64,000 bases of DNA from JAKALX01 sp964508715 (GCA_964508715.1 CAZDUX010000008.1:1-64000); one strand, 5' to 3'; positions 52,424 to 62,215 are shown, numbered from the stretch's first letter. The notes: a model not told the origin generated them from the sequence alone. Program-made: numbers and translations.

Positions 52424-53386
52424 ATGGCAGGCATTCTCGTCATCGCAGAAGCCAACGAGGGCGGCGTCGCCCCGATTTCCTACGAACTGCTCGGTGCTGC
52501 CCGGCAACTCGCCAGCCAGGGTGGCGGCAGCATCTCGGTCTTCATCGCCGGGACCGAAGCCCAGGCCAGCGACCTCATCGCTCACGGTGCGGACCAGGCG
52601 TTCGCCGGCACGAATGCGGCGCTTACCGCCGGCACCGCCGAGACCTACATCCCGGCAGTCAAGGCCGCTCTCGAACAGTCCGGTGCGGATATCGTCATCC
52701 TCGGTCAGACAAGCCTCGGCCGCGATCTCGGCCCCGCACTTGCCTTCAACCTGAAGACCGCCGTCGCCATGGACTGTGTTGAACTCAAGATCGATGGCGG
52801 CCGCCTCCGCGCCACCCGCTCGGCCTACGGCGGCAACGCCCGCGCCGACGTCACCTGGAAGAACAATCCCCAGGTCGTGACGGTCAAGGCGAAGTCGTTC
52901 GATCCTCTCGATGCTGACTCGGGCCGCTCCGGCAATGTGACCAGCATCGATGCTGCAGGCGAGGCTCGCATCAAGGTACTCGGCGTTTCCAAGGCCGAGA
53001 GCACCGGCGTCCGAATTGAGGACGCTCCGGTCGTTGTCTCCGGTGGCCGTGGCCTCGGCGATGCCAGTGGCTTTGCCATGCTCGAGGAACTCGCCAACCT
53101 CCTCAAGGGAGCCACGGGTGCCAGCCGCGCTGCCTGCGACCTCGGTTGGTATCCGCCCTCCCAGCAGGTCGGCCTTACCGGCAAGACCGTCTCCCCGAAC
53201 CTCTATATCGCTGTTGCCATCTCCGGCGCCAGCCAGCACATGGCGGGTATGGCGGGTTCCAAGAATATCGTCGCCATCAACAAGGATGCCGACGCCAACA
53301 TGGTCAAGGTCTCCAAGTTCGCCATCGTCGATGACTATAAGAAGGTCATCCCGGCCCTGATCGAGGAGATCAAGAAGCTCGGCTAA
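52424..53386 (+). CDS. etfA: Electron transfer flavoprotein alpha subunit
   Basis: A 320-residue protein. The C-terminal FAD domain carries VVSGGRGLGDASGFAMLEELA, GASRAACDLGWYPPSQQVGLTGKTVSPNLYIAVAISGASQHMAGM and the adjoining KNIVAINKDADA, diagnostic for EtfA. Starts 12 bases after etfB with a GGGGGA ribosome binding site. Electrons probably go to an ETF:quinone oxidoreductase encoded elsewhere. Confidence 0.96.
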   Translation: MAGILVIAEANEGGVAPISYELLGAARQLASQGGGSISVFIAGTEAQASDLIAHGADQAFAGTNAALTAGTAETYIPAVKAALEQSGADIVILGQTSLGRDLGPALAFNLKTAVAMDCVELKIDGGRLRATRSAYGGNARADVTWKNNPQVVTVKAKSFDPLDADSGRSGNVTSIDAAGEARIKVLGVSKAESTGVRIEDAPVVVSGGRGLGDASGFAMLEELANLLKGATGASRAACDLGWYPPSQQVGLTGKTVSPNLYIAVAISGASQHMAGMAGSKNIVAINKDADANMVKVSKFAIVDDYKKVIPALIEEIKKLG

Positions 53387-53408
53387 TCACCGGCGCTCGT
53401 AGTACCTC

Positions 53409-53440
53409 AAGAGGGAGCAGCCGAGAGGCTGCTCCCTCTT
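53409..53440 (+). terminator. Terminator of the etfBA operon
   Basis: Perfect 14-bp arms (53409-53422 and 53427-53440) with a GAGA loop, ending in CTTCTTC. It lies 22 bases after the etfA stop and could also serve the convergent amidotransferase gene. Confidence 0.85.
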
Positions 53441-53535
53441 CTTCGAACCTCATCCAGCCCGTAGTCTGCGCTCGCAGGGCCGTCAGGCGTTCCCTCGCGG
53501 GGATCCCCCTTCCGTCCACAACGCGCAGCACATTG

Positions 53536-54252
53536 CTATGCCATTCGAGTGAAACACGCCCGTGCGAATGCGGAGAATAGCCGCCGGGCCTCCTCTTGCG
53601 TCGCTACCAGTTCCTCCGGGTGCCACTGCACCCCCACGACGAATCGCTCTCCTGGCTCCTCGATCGCCTCGATCGTCCCGTCCCCTGCCCATCCGGTGAC
53701 CGTGAGCCGATCTCCGGCCTTGTCCACGGCCTGGTGATGCATCGAATTGGTCCCCAGCGAGGTGACACCGAGGATCCGGGCCAGACGTGTCTCAGCATTG
53801 ACCCGAACCACGTGTGTCAGCCGATCACGCGGAGTCCCGTCGTCAGTCTGTGAGTGGTTCGGAACATGTTGATGCAGCGTGCCGCCCCGGCCCACGTTCA
53901 AGAGCTGCATCCCCCGGCAGATCGCCAGCACAGGTAGTGCCGAGCGGTCGGCGGATGCCAGCACATCGATCTCTGTCGAATCCCGGGCCTCGACTACCGA
54001 ATCCATCATCGTCCCGCTCGGCCGCTGCCCATACCGCCGAGGATCGATGTCGCCACCGCCGGTCAGGCAGATCCCATTGCTGACGTCCACGATTCTGTGG
54101 ATCGTCTCCGGTCTCATCCCCGGGGTGATGAGTAGCGGTATGAGCCCCGCCTCTTCGAGAGCCTTGATGTAGGCGGCACTGAGTGTTGCCCGCTCGTGGC
54201 GCCCTTTGGACGCTGGAGAAAGCGACGTGACGACTCCAACGAAGGTGCTCAT
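53536..54252 (-). CDS. Class-I glutamine amidotransferase-like hydrolase (peptidase C26 / PuuD-like)
   Basis: A 238-residue protein. LAICRGMQLLNV holds the nucleophile Cys and VGVQWHPEELV the His-Glu pair. TGGGDIDPRRYG and NSMHHQAVDKAG are typical of gamma-glutamyl-gamma-aminobutyrate hydrolases and related peptidases. It may cleave gamma-glutamyl amides in polyamine or amino-acid catabolism; the substrate is inferred from family only. Confidence 0.9.
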   Translation of the reverse strand: MSTFVGVVTSLSPASKGRHERATLSAAYIKALEEAGLIPLLITPGMRPETIHRIVDVSNGICLTGGGDIDPRRYGQRPSGTMMDSVVEARDSTEIDVLASADRSALPVLAICRGMQLLNVGRGGTLHQHVPNHSQTDDGTPRDRLTHVVRVNAETRLARILGVTSLGTNSMHHQAVDKAGDRLTVTGWAGDGTIEAIEEPGERFVVGVQWHPEELVATQEEARRLFSAFARACFTRMA

Positions 54253-54578
54253 CGTGTCTGGAGCACTCGCATGGCCGAAAGACGCTCATGCTCGAACCAG
54301 GAGAAATCGCTCACATTCACCCTCTTTGGTGTCGTACGCCGCTGTAGGCCTTACCCACGAGACGGCTGCAATTCACTCAGCACGATGTTCTGTTTCACGG
54401 CCGGGCTGATAGTGTCCGTTGTGGCCGGCTCTGGCGGGCCAGGACCTTACTTTATCAGCTTCGACGGCGATGGACGCACGGTGAGAGCAAGCACCTGCCC
54501 AACAATGACCCCGCCACGCGCTCCGTCCACGGTGACCGGCCTGATGCCTGCGTCGTGTTGTTCACGGTCCGCTCGTGC
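54253..54578. other. Intergenic stretch of 326 bases, no gene seen
   Basis: It separates the amidotransferase gene from the alcohol dehydrogenase gene, both on the minus strand. Frames are short and none has a ribosome binding site plus a recognisable product. GC is slightly lower than around it. It may hold promoter elements of the amidotransferase gene or a decayed small gene. Confidence 0.4.
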
Positions 54579-55616
54579 CTATGGCACCAGCACCACCTTG
54601 CAGTCCCGCGGATCCGCCAGTGACTCGAAGGCCGCCGGCAACTCATTGAGCGTTACCGTCCGGGTCACCAGTGGCGCCGTATCGATTGTCCCGTCACCGA
54701 GTGCAGTCAGTGCCTCGGCGTACTCATCGGGCGTATATCCCAGTACGAACTGCAGTGCCAGCTGCTTGTTGATCCCCACCATCGGATAGATCGTGTCTGG
54801 CTTCATGCACACACCGACGACAACTACCCGGCCGCCGCGTATCACGAGCTCCATCGCCTGCTGCAGTGTTCCCTCCACGCCAACGCATTCAAACACCACC
54901 TGTGGTGCGTGGGCCCCGCCCGTCATCATCTGCTCACCGACCGGACCATCTTTTGGGTTCAGCACGAGGTCCGCGCCAAGCTGCCTCGCAAGGTCACGCC
55001 GAGGCTCCGCGAGATCCGTCACTGTCACATGGTGCACCCCTTCCTTCTTCAGCCAGAGCAGCGTCATTAGCCCGATCGGCCCCGCGCCCATCACCACGGC
55101 AGTCTCGGCGGGCTCCAACTTCGCCTGGCGAACGGCATGCAACCCCACAGCGCAGGGCTCGGTCGTCGCAGCAATCACGTTCGGCAACCCGTCGGGTACG
55201 CGAAGCAACAGCGGTGCACTCAGTCGCACGTACTCGCCGTACGCCCCCGGCGTTTCCGGGCTATACCCGATGCTCAACATGCCATTCGGTGCCGTCGGGG
55301 CGATGAGCACCGGGAAGCTCGTTACACGTGCCCCAACAGACCACGCTTCGGCGCCCGGGCCACTCTCCACCACTTCCGCCACGAACTCGTGGCCCATCAC
55401 CATCCCCTTGTTCAGGTCGATCGTGTCCCACGCGGTCTGCCCACTCCGCCGCGTGTTCTCCACCATGTCGTCCATGAACCTCGCTGCGTGCAGATCGCTC
55501 CCGCAGATTCCACAGGCCAGTACCTTGGCGACCACTTCGCCGGGCCCTGGCGTTGGCCGTGCCATCTCTTCGACGGCGAGGCGCTTGCCCCGCAATACCA
55601 TTGCACGCATGCCCAT
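54579..55616 (-). CDS. Zinc-dependent medium-chain alcohol dehydrogenase
   Basis: A 345-residue MDR enzyme. CGICGSDLHAA holds the first catalytic Zn ligand, MGHEFVAEVV the His-Glu pair, and VMGAGPIGLMTLLWLKK the NAD(P) Rossmann motif. The usual four-Cys structural zinc lobe is absent. A GGAGGAGGA ribosome binding site serves ATG 55616 or ATG 55610. The alcohol or sugar substrate is unknown. Confidence 0.9.
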   Translation of the reverse strand: MGMRAMVLRGKRLAVEEMARPTPGPGEVVAKVLACGICGSDLHAARFMDDMVENTRRSGQTAWDTIDLNKGMVMGHEFVAEVVESGPGAEAWSVGARVTSFPVLIAPTAPNGMLSIGYSPETPGAYGEYVRLSAPLLLRVPDGLPNVIAATTEPCAVGLHAVRQAKLEPAETAVVMGAGPIGLMTLLWLKKEGVHHVTVTDLAEPRRDLARQLGADLVLNPKDGPVGEQMMTGGAHAPQVVFECVGVEGTLQQAMELVIRGGRVVVVGVCMKPDTIYPMVGINKQLALQFVLGYTPDEYAEALTALGDGTIDTAPLVTRTVTLNELPAAFESLADPRDCKVVLVP

Positions 55617-55741
55617 TCCTCCTCCGAATACTCCCGGCGACTATACGCGAGGCGCCTTTTCGGTACCTATCCCTCCACCTTGCCCCGAGCCGGCTCTCAC
55701 ATGCGAAACTCTCTTGAGTACCGTTTCGGAACCCGAGGATC

Positions 55742-56347
55742 GTGAACCAGCCTCCACCCCGTTTGCTGCTCGGCACCAACAACCCCGGCAAAGTGCGTGA
55801 ATTTCGCCGCCTGCTCGACGGCTCCGGATTCGATCTCGTCACCCCCGCTGACCTGGACATCTCGCTTGAGGTCGACGAGACGGGCACAACCTACACCGAA
55901 AATGCCAGCCTCAAAGCTGTTGCCTTTGCTCGAACGGCTAATTGCATCGCCCTCGCCGATGACTCCGGTATCGAAGTCGATGCCCTCAACGGCAAGCCCG
56001 GCGTGTACTCCGCCCGTTATGGAGGCCCCGGCCTCGATGACGCGGCCCGCACGGCTCTCCTCGTCCAGGAACTCACCGGCATTGCAGATGAACACCGCAC
56101 CGCGCGCTATCGGGCAGTCGTCGCCGTGGCGTTACCTACCGGTGAAGTCCGCCTGTTCGAAGGTGTGCAGGAAGGCCGAATTGGCTATGAGCCTCGTGGC
56201 CAGCGAGGCTTCGGCTACGACCCTGTTTTCATGGTCAACGGTCGCATGCAGGCCGAACTGACCGATGCAGAGAAGGATCTCATCAGCCACCGTGGACAGG
56301 CAGTTCGTGCTGCCCGTGAATACCTCCGCTCGCTACTACCGTCGTGA
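55742..56347 (+). CDS. rdgB: Non-canonical purine NTP pyrophosphatase (RdgB/HAM1)
   Basis: A 201-residue house-cleaning enzyme that removes ITP, dITP and XTP. LLLGTNNPGKVREFRRLL, TGTTYTENASLKAV, ALADDSGIEVDALNGKPGVYSARYGG and GFGYDPVF with terminal ISHRGQAVR are the family signatures. The start is GTG 55742. The stop overlaps the next GTG by 4 bases. Confidence 0.96.
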   Translation: MNQPPPRLLLGTNNPGKVREFRRLLDGSGFDLVTPADLDISLEVDETGTTYTENASLKAVAFARTANCIALADDSGIEVDALNGKPGVYSARYGGPGLDDAARTALLVQELTGIADEHRTARYRAVVAVALPTGEVRLFEGVQEGRIGYEPRGQRGFGYDPVFMVNGRMQAELTDAEKDLISHRGQAVRAAREYLRSLLPS

Positions 56348-56865
56348 CCCGCCCACTTCATTCGCTGCTCGCTGTACTTACCCTTGTGGGCCTTGCCTCC
56401 GCTTCTCTTGCGGGCTGTGGTGGAACGCCATCGCTCGCCGAAGCCAATGCCTGCCCAACTCCATCACCGCTTCCTACCTCCGCTGCCACTCCACGAGTCA
56501 CGCAGGGGCGCGCCTACTTCATGACCCTCCAGAACTCGCTCGAACAGCTGCACGACCGGCTTCAGCGCTTCAAGCTCGACCACCCCAACAACCGCTTCTC
56601 ACGCGACGACACGTTCCGGCCAGACGTCGCCTCCTTTATCGATCAGTCGGCCTGCACCGCCCTCGGTATCAAGGCCCTTGTACCTCCCGGATCCCAGTTC
56701 CAGCAGTCCAAAGCCCGGTTAGATGCTGCACTCGATGACTACATAACTCTCCTCGCCGCGGGCCGCGCTGCCATCAAGAGCCGCAACGTGACCGACTACC
56801 GGACCTTCTACGACGGCCTCGATCCCAAGTTCCAGGCGATCCGCGACGCCGCGAGCCAACGCTGA
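56344..56865 (+). CDS. Putative lipoprotein
   Basis: A 173-residue protein with a signal peptide and lipobox LAGC (Cys near residue 25), then a proline/threonine linker and a helical domain (YFMTLQNSLEQLHDRLQRF). No known family. GTG start overlapping rdgB (GTGA). The mature protein should be anchored outside the membrane. Confidence 0.75.
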   Translation: MTRPLHSLLAVLTLVGLASASLAGCGGTPSLAEANACPTPSPLPTSAATPRVTQGRAYFMTLQNSLEQLHDRLQRFKLDHPNNRFSRDDTFRPDVASFIDQSACTALGIKALVPPGSQFQQSKARLDAALDDYITLLAAGRAAIKSRNVTDYRTFYDGLDPKFQAIRDAASQR

Positions 56866-56933
56866 TAGCCGGGCTTCCGTAGCGGCGTTCTTCGCCTCCA
56901 ACGAAATGCCCGCCTGGAATCAGGCCGCGATCG

Positions 56934-58127
56934 TTACTTGATCGCTCCGGCTGCCCGTAGGTGCTCGATATCCTCCGCCGCCATCCCCAGCCATTCCATG
57001 AGCACACTGTCGGTGTCACCCCCGTGCTCCGGCATTGTCTTTCCTACCACCACGGGTGTCTTCGAGAGATGTACTGGCGAGTTCGGCAGCTTGAGTGACC
57101 CCGGCAACCCATACGGCATCGGGATGTCGACAAGCATGTTTCGGGCTGCCACGTGCTCATCCTCGAAGAGGTCTGCAATGCTGTTTACTTTCCCTACCGC
57201 ACACACATTCCCTGGCTCGATGATATCGAACCACTCGTCGGTTGTCCGTGCTGCCAGCGCTTCAATGAGCCCCGCCTCCAGCGCTTCGATATTCGACAGG
57301 CGTGCCCGGTTTGTCGCGAATCGTTCATCGAAGGCCATGTCATCCCGGTCGATGAGCGCACAGAATAACTCCCACTCCTTCACGTTTGCGATGACGATCC
57401 AGCCATCTTTCGTCGGAAACGGCCCAAACGGTGCAAGGAGCGCATGGCGGCTCCCCTGCCGCGTTGGGCTCTCGCCGAACGCTGACCGCCGGACGATGGC
57501 GTTCTCACAAAGCGCCATCTGAGCCTCCATCAACGCCACATCGAGGAATTGGCCCTCCCCGGTGATGTCCCGCGCTCGCAGCGCCGCCAGCAACCCGATC
57601 GACAGGTAGAGCCCGCCCACCATATCGCCGATGCTCACCCCAATGCGCATCGGTGGGCCTCCGAGCGCACCGTTCATCCCCATCGTCCCGCCCATTGCCT
57701 GTGCCACCGCATCCACCGCGGCCATCTTGCTATACGGCCCCGTCTGGCCGAAGCCGCTCAGTGCCCCATAGATGAGCCGCGGATTCTCCGCCGAGAGCAC
57801 CTCGAATCCCAACCCAAGGCGATCCATCGTTCCCGGCCGGAAGTTCTCGGTGACCACGTCTGCGTTCCGTACGAGCCGCTTCACGAGTTCCTTGCCCTCC
57901 TGCCGCTTCAGATCGATGCAGATCCCCTTCTTCCCTCGGTTCGGGCTGAAGAAGAATGTCGAAATCCCCTCGTGATAAGGCCCGAATCCCCGCTCCTTCT
58001 CGTGCGTCTCCGGGTACTCAACCTTCACGACCTCTGCCCCCAGGTCTGCCAGTTGCATCGTTCCAAACGGCCCTGCCAGTGCCCAGGTGAAGTCCAGCAC
58101 CCGAATCCCCTCGAGTGGTCCGTTCAT
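56934..58127 (-). CDS. CaiB/BaiF family CoA-transferase
   Basis: A 397-residue class III CoA-transferase. GIRVLDFTWALAGPFGTMQLADLGAEVVKVEYP at the start, LIYGALSGFGQTGPYSKMAAVDAVAQAMGG in the middle. The enzyme moves CoA between carboxylic acids via an Asp-CoA anhydride. The substrate is unknown. Its ATG directly follows the stop of the NTase-like gene (TGAATG). Confidence 0.93.
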   Translation of the reverse strand: MNGPLEGIRVLDFTWALAGPFGTMQLADLGAEVVKVEYPETHEKERGFGPYHEGISTFFFSPNRGKKGICIDLKRQEGKELVKRLVRNADVVTENFRPGTMDRLGLGFEVLSAENPRLIYGALSGFGQTGPYSKMAAVDAVAQAMGGTMGMNGALGGPPMRIGVSIGDMVGGLYLSIGLLAALRARDITGEGQFLDVALMEAQMALCENAIVRRSAFGESPTRQGSRHALLAPFGPFPTKDGWIVIANVKEWELFCALIDRDDMAFDERFATNRARLSNIEALEAGLIEALAARTTDEWFDIIEPGNVCAVGKVNSIADLFEDEHVAARNMLVDIPMPYGLPGSLKLPNSPVHLSKTPVVVGKTMPEHGGDTDSVLMEWLGMAAEDIEHLRAAGAIK

Positions 58128-58661
58128 TCAGTCAATCGCCTCTTCGACTCTTGTGCGAAGCCCACCAGGGACCGCGTCATGAAGTTCGGATAACGCGATC
58201 ACAAGTCGCGCGGTGCGGACGGTGTCCTTCGCACGTTTGCTTCCCCGACCCGTGCTGTCGATTGTCGCCGGGGTTTTCATCCGCATCGAATCTTCGGGTA
58301 GAGCGACGGGCAGCTTCAGAATCATGAGCTGACGAACCTCATTCCGCTCAACGAAGTCGCCCACGATCCTATCCGACCGAACCTCGACCTGGAGCTTTGA
58401 CCCCGGATCATGCACGTTCAGGCTATGTGCCAACTCCCGAACCGGGTACTTCCGGTGACGTAATTCCCCTGCAGCGCCGGCCTGTTCGGTCGCAACGATG
58501 ATGTCCCGCTCCTGCGTTATGACCGACTCTGCGTAGGTGTCCCCACCCACCCCGCCAATTACGCCGTCATGGATGTTCGCCCCGTGGAGCGGTGCAATCA
58601 GCCGTTCGAGAAAATCCGACCGGTTCTCCACGACGGCCTTCCACAACGTTAGCGAACTCAT
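58128..58661 (-). CDS. Hypothetical protein, possible nucleotidyltransferase fold
   Basis: A 177-residue protein. The central DIIVATEQ strand and a C-terminal ALPEDSMRMKTPATIDSTGRGSKRAKDTVRTARLVIA segment in pieces resemble the strand and the KxxAxxDRxxSKRxKD helix of AbiEii/DUF1814-type nucleotidyltransferases. The first catalytic motif (GS) is not clear. It directly abuts the CoA-transferase start. No toxin-antitoxin partner is seen. Confidence 0.6.
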   Translation of the reverse strand: MSSLTLWKAVVENRSDFLERLIAPLHGANIHDGVIGGVGGDTYAESVITQERDIIVATEQAGAAGELRHRKYPVRELAHSLNVHDPGSKLQVEVRSDRIVGDFVERNEVRQLMILKLPVALPEDSMRMKTPATIDSTGRGSKRAKDTVRTARLVIALSELHDAVPGGLRTRVEEAID

Positions 58662-58701
58662 GTCCCAAGCCTACCAGTACTCCGTACCCGGCACCCGGAC
58701 C

Positions 58702-59481
58702 CTACTTCCCCTTGAACCGTGGCGCCCGCTTTTCTGCGAACGCCCGCGGGCCCTCCGATGCGTCCTCCGTTTTCATGATCTGCGAGTACAACCGCGCCTC
58801 GAGCCGCATCCCTTCCTTGAACGGCATCTCGAACGCCCCTTCGTAGGCCGCCTGCTTCATCGCCCGGATGGCCAGCGGACCGTTCTCGCACAATTTGTTC
58901 GCCCATCCGAGTGCGAAATCCATCAACTCCGCCTGCGGTACCACACGGTTCACGAGGCCGAAACGGTACGCATCCTCCGCAGGAATCCGTTCGGCGAAGA
59001 GGATCATCTCCATCGCAATTCCAAACGGCACATAGCGCGGGAGACGTTGGGTCTGTCCGCCCCCTGCCACGATCCCGCGCTTCGCCGCCATCGTCCCGAA
59101 TGTCGCGTTCGGGCTTGCGATCCTCAGGTCACATCCAAGAGCCAGCGCTAGCCCCGCCGCAAGGCAGTGGCCGTTGACCGCCGCGATGACCGGCTTCCAG
59201 ATCCCGTCTGGAGTTAGCCGCCCGGCTGCTTCCCCTGCATGCCGCCGCTGGCTCCAGTCGTTCGAGCTATCTTCGACGCTCTTCACCAGGTCGCGCCCCG
59301 CACAGAACGCCTTCTCGCCGGCCCCCGTCACAATGGCTACATGGAGCGAATCGTCCCCCTCGAATTCGTCCCACGCCTTTCCGAGTTGGGCGAACATCTC
59401 CGGGTCGATGCTGTTCATCGCCTGGGGGCGGTTGAGCGTGATGATGAAGACGGGTCCCTGGCGCGAAAGGTCTACTGGCAT
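58702..59481 (-). CDS. Enoyl-CoA hydratase/isomerase family protein
   Basis: About 259 residues from ATG 59481, giving MPVDLSRQGPVFIITLNRPQ; a longer start at 59526 runs into the ABC gene. GAGEKAFCAGRDL and VNGHCLAAGLALALGCDLRIAS are the crotonase oxyanion motifs, with Gly at one catalytic Glu position (TFGTMAAKRGIVAGGG). It acts on an acyl-CoA in fatty or aromatic acid catabolism. Confidence 0.92.
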   Translation of the reverse strand: MPVDLSRQGPVFIITLNRPQAMNSIDPEMFAQLGKAWDEFEGDDSLHVAIVTGAGEKAFCAGRDLVKSVEDSSNDWSQRRHAGEAAGRLTPDGIWKPVIAAVNGHCLAAGLALALGCDLRIASPNATFGTMAAKRGIVAGGGQTQRLPRYVPFGIAMEMILFAERIPAEDAYRFGLVNRVVPQAELMDFALGWANKLCENGPLAIRAMKQAAYEGAFEMPFKEGMRLEARLYSQIMKTEDASEGPRAFAEKRAPRFKGK

Positions 59482-59491
59482 ATCCCGTAGC

Positions 59492-60544
59492 CTAATCCAT
59501 CTCGCCACATCGCGAACCGTCGACAATCTGCACTCCCGGAATCCGCAGCCGTATGACCTCTCCTTCCCCTGGCAGCCCGCGATCGTCCGGGAGCGCGAAC
59601 TCTAATGACTCCCCCGCCGCGGCCACACGCACCCGTGTCGACGCTCCCTGGAAGAGCCGTGCCTCGAGTACCCCCGTGAGTACACCCTCCCCATCCTCGC
59701 TCGCCACCGAAACTCCTTCCTCCCGCAAGAGCACCCGCACCGGCTCCGACTCTCCTGGTTCTACCCTCCACGTACCCGCTTCCGTCTCCACCAGGCCATC
59801 CGCCCTCCGGCTGCCGTCGATGATATTCTCGAGCCCCAGGAAGCGTGCCACGAACTCCGTCTGTGGGTCGTTGTACACCGCTTTGGGCTCTCCTGTTCGC
59901 ACCACCGCACCCTCACGCATGATCGCCATCCGGTCGGCGATGGCGAATGCCTCGTACTGGTCGTGCGTCACATAGATCGCCGGGATCCGCAACTTCCCCA
60001 GGATCGCTTTCACTTCCACAAGGAGCCGCTGACGTAAGCCGCGATCGAGTGACCCCAACGGCTCATCCAGCATCAACATCCGCGGCTCAGGAGCCAATGC
60101 GCGGGCCAGCGCTACCCGCTGCCGCTCGCCGCCAGATAGCGTCCCCACCGATCGCCGCTCATACCCACTGAGCCCGACGAGTTCTAGCAGTTCGCCCACC
60201 CGATTCACCCGCTCCTGCCGCGAACCGTGGCCGCGCCGAAGCCCGTATCCCACATTTCCTGCGACGTCCAGGTGCGGGAACAGGCCGAAGTCCTGGAACA
60301 TCATCCCGAATCCGCGCCGGTGCGATGGCATCCCCGTGATCGCTGCTCCGGCGAACTGAATTCGCCCTCGGGTCGGCTGCTCGAGCCCCGCCACCAACCG
60401 CAGAAGTGTCGTCTTCCCGCAGCCACTCGGTCCGACAACCGCCAGCGTCTCGCCGGGCGCCACATCGAGTGAAACATCCCGAACGATCACCTTCTCGCGA
60501 ACGGCGAACCATACGCTTTCAATCTGGAGGCGCCTGCTGCTCAC
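59492..60544 (-). CDS. thiQ: Thiamine ABC transporter ATP-binding protein
   Basis: About 350 residues from GTG 60544, which overlaps the permease stop (GTGA). Walker A GPSGCGKTT, FQDFGLFPHLDVAGNV, signature LSGGERQRVALARALAPEP, Walker B MLMLDEPLGSLD and H-loop VTHDQYEA. The C-terminal ~110 residues form a TOBE-like regulatory domain, longer than in enterobacterial ThiQ. The assignment to thiamine rests on the operon riboswitch and binding protein. Confidence 0.88.
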   Translation of the reverse strand: MSSRRLQIESVWFAVREKVIVRDVSLDVAPGETLAVVGPSGCGKTTLLRLVAGLEQPTRGRIQFAGAAITGMPSHRRGFGMMFQDFGLFPHLDVAGNVGYGLRRGHGSRQERVNRVGELLELVGLSGYERRSVGTLSGGERQRVALARALAPEPRMLMLDEPLGSLDRGLRQRLLVEVKAILGKLRIPAIYVTHDQYEAFAIADRMAIMREGAVVRTGEPKAVYNDPQTEFVARFLGLENIIDGSRRADGLVETEAGTWRVEPGESEPVRVLLREEGVSVASEDGEGVLTGVLEARLFQGASTRVRVAAAGESLEFALPDDRGLPGEGEVIRLRIPGVQIVDGSRCGEMD

Positions 60545-62211
60545 AGCGGCCCTGGCTGGCGGAACCGCAGTCGATCGATTAGTACGAACCCGGCCGTCGC
60601 CACCACCATCAGGATGGTACTCATCGCCAGCGCCTGGCCATAGTTCAGGCTCCCCGGCCGCCCGAGGAATCGGAAGATCGCCACCGGGATCGTCGCCCAT
60701 TCTGGCCGGGCGATGAGCAGAGTCGCCCCGAACTCTCCCAGCGACGTCGCAAACGCGAACACCCCGCCCACCGCGAGCGATCGCCAGATGAGCGGTAGAT
60801 CGACCTCCATGAACACACGCACCGGGTTCGCCCCCAGCACCCGTGCTGCCTCTCGCAGGCGTGGATTCATCGATCGCAGGTCCACGGCCACCGCACGCAT
60901 CACGAACGGGTACGCAACGAGCGTGTGGGCGATTACCACCAGCATCCACGTCCCCCGGAGGTTGAGCGGTGGTTTGTCGAACGTCACAAGGAAACCCAGC
61001 CCAAGCGTCACAGCCGAGACCCCCAGCGGGATCAGGAGCGCAGCCTGTACCCAGTTCCCCGCTCGCCCCGAACGCACCGAACCGTACGCCCCGAGCGTCC
61101 CAAGCGGAACAGCCAGCAACATCGTTGCCAGCGCGAATCCAAGTGAGTGCCGGATTGCCGCGAACGGCTCGACGAACACCACGCTCTGCGCGGCATTCTG
61201 CCCCAACTCGCGATAGAACTGCAGGGTGTACCCGTCGGTCCCGTGTACGGACCGCTCCGCCAAGGCCGCCAGCGGAAGCACTGTAAGGGCAACAAGTGCC
61301 AGGAGGATCATCGCGGCGAGCAACCCCTGGTGACCTGGCAGGCGCCGCGTCTTTCCGGCCTGCTCGCCGGCTACTCCTCGTTCGAAGTGCGTGTATGTCG
61401 CCATCACCAGGAATGTGAACCCCAGTTGTAGCAGGGCCAGTGTTGCCGCCAGTGGCAGGTGGAACAGGAACGCCGTCTGCCGGTACACCTCCGTTTCAAT
61501 GGTTCCATAGCGTGACCCACCGAGAATCAGCACCACGCCAAAGCTCGTGAAGCAGAACAGGAAGACCAGGCTCGCTGCCGCCAGTATCGCTGGCCGTAGC
61601 AGCGGTAGCGTCACACGCAGCAATGTCTCCCAACGCCCGGAGCCAAGGACGGCGGCCGCGTCCTCGATTCGCTGGTCCACGCCCGCCCATGCCGCGCCGA
61701 TCATCCGTGCAGCCATCGCAACGTTATAGAACACGTGTGCCAGGAGGATGATCCAGATTGAGTTCAGCAGGTCGATCGGTGGCTCCTCGATTCCGAACAA
61801 CCACTGGAGGGCGCTATTCGCCGCGCCCTGTGGCCCGACTAAGGCTGTGAACGCAACTGCCACCACCACCGTCGGCAGTACGAACGGAACCGTTACGAGT
61901 GCCACCACCAGCGACTTTCCACGGAACTCGAGCTTGGCCATCGCCCATGCCGCAGGCATCGCGAGGATGAGCGTTATCCCGGTCGATGCGACTGCCTGCC
62001 AGAGCGTGAACCACGCGCGTTCCCGGAAATACGCGTCTTCCCATAACGGCCGGATGTCGTCAACGCCCACGCCTGCGCGAAAAAACGACTCCCGAAGCAT
62101 CCCTCCCAGCGGATAGGCGAGGAACACCAGGACAAACCCTGCGGGCGCTGCCAGCAGCCCGGCAATGGTGAGCCCATCGTGGAATCGCCGTCCCCGCGCG
62201 AAGCTCACCAT
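60541..62211 (-). CDS. thiP: Thiamine ABC transporter permease (fused two-domain)
   Basis: About 556 residues from ATG 62211. Two homologous permease halves with ~12 helices; each carries an EAA loop (DAAAVLGSGRWETLLRVTLPLL and EAARVLGANPVRVFMEVDLPLI). This matches ThiP/FbpB-type fused permeases. It overlaps thiQ by 4 bases and starts 4 bases after thiB ends. Confidence 0.88.
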   Translation of the reverse strand: MVSFARGRRFHDGLTIAGLLAAPAGFVLVFLAYPLGGMLRESFFRAGVGVDDIRPLWEDAYFRERAWFTLWQAVASTGITLILAMPAAWAMAKLEFRGKSLVVALVTVPFVLPTVVVAVAFTALVGPQGAANSALQWLFGIEEPPIDLLNSIWIILLAHVFYNVAMAARMIGAAWAGVDQRIEDAAAVLGSGRWETLLRVTLPLLRPAILAAASLVFLFCFTSFGVVLILGGSRYGTIETEVYRQTAFLFHLPLAATLALLQLGFTFLVMATYTHFERGVAGEQAGKTRRLPGHQGLLAAMILLALVALTVLPLAALAERSVHGTDGYTLQFYRELGQNAAQSVVFVEPFAAIRHSLGFALATMLLAVPLGTLGAYGSVRSGRAGNWVQAALLIPLGVSAVTLGLGFLVTFDKPPLNLRGTWMLVVIAHTLVAYPFVMRAVAVDLRSMNPRLREAARVLGANPVRVFMEVDLPLIWRSLAVGGVFAFATSLGEFGATLLIARPEWATIPVAIFRFLGRPGSLNYGQALAMSTILMVVATAGFVLIDRLRFRQPGPL

Positions 62212-62215
62212 CTCT

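Noticed and set aside
51539..53239. A 566-codon open frame antisense to etfB-etfA
   Set aside because: It spans two well-supported genes and has Gly/Asp/Glu-rich low-information sequence typical of a shadow frame.
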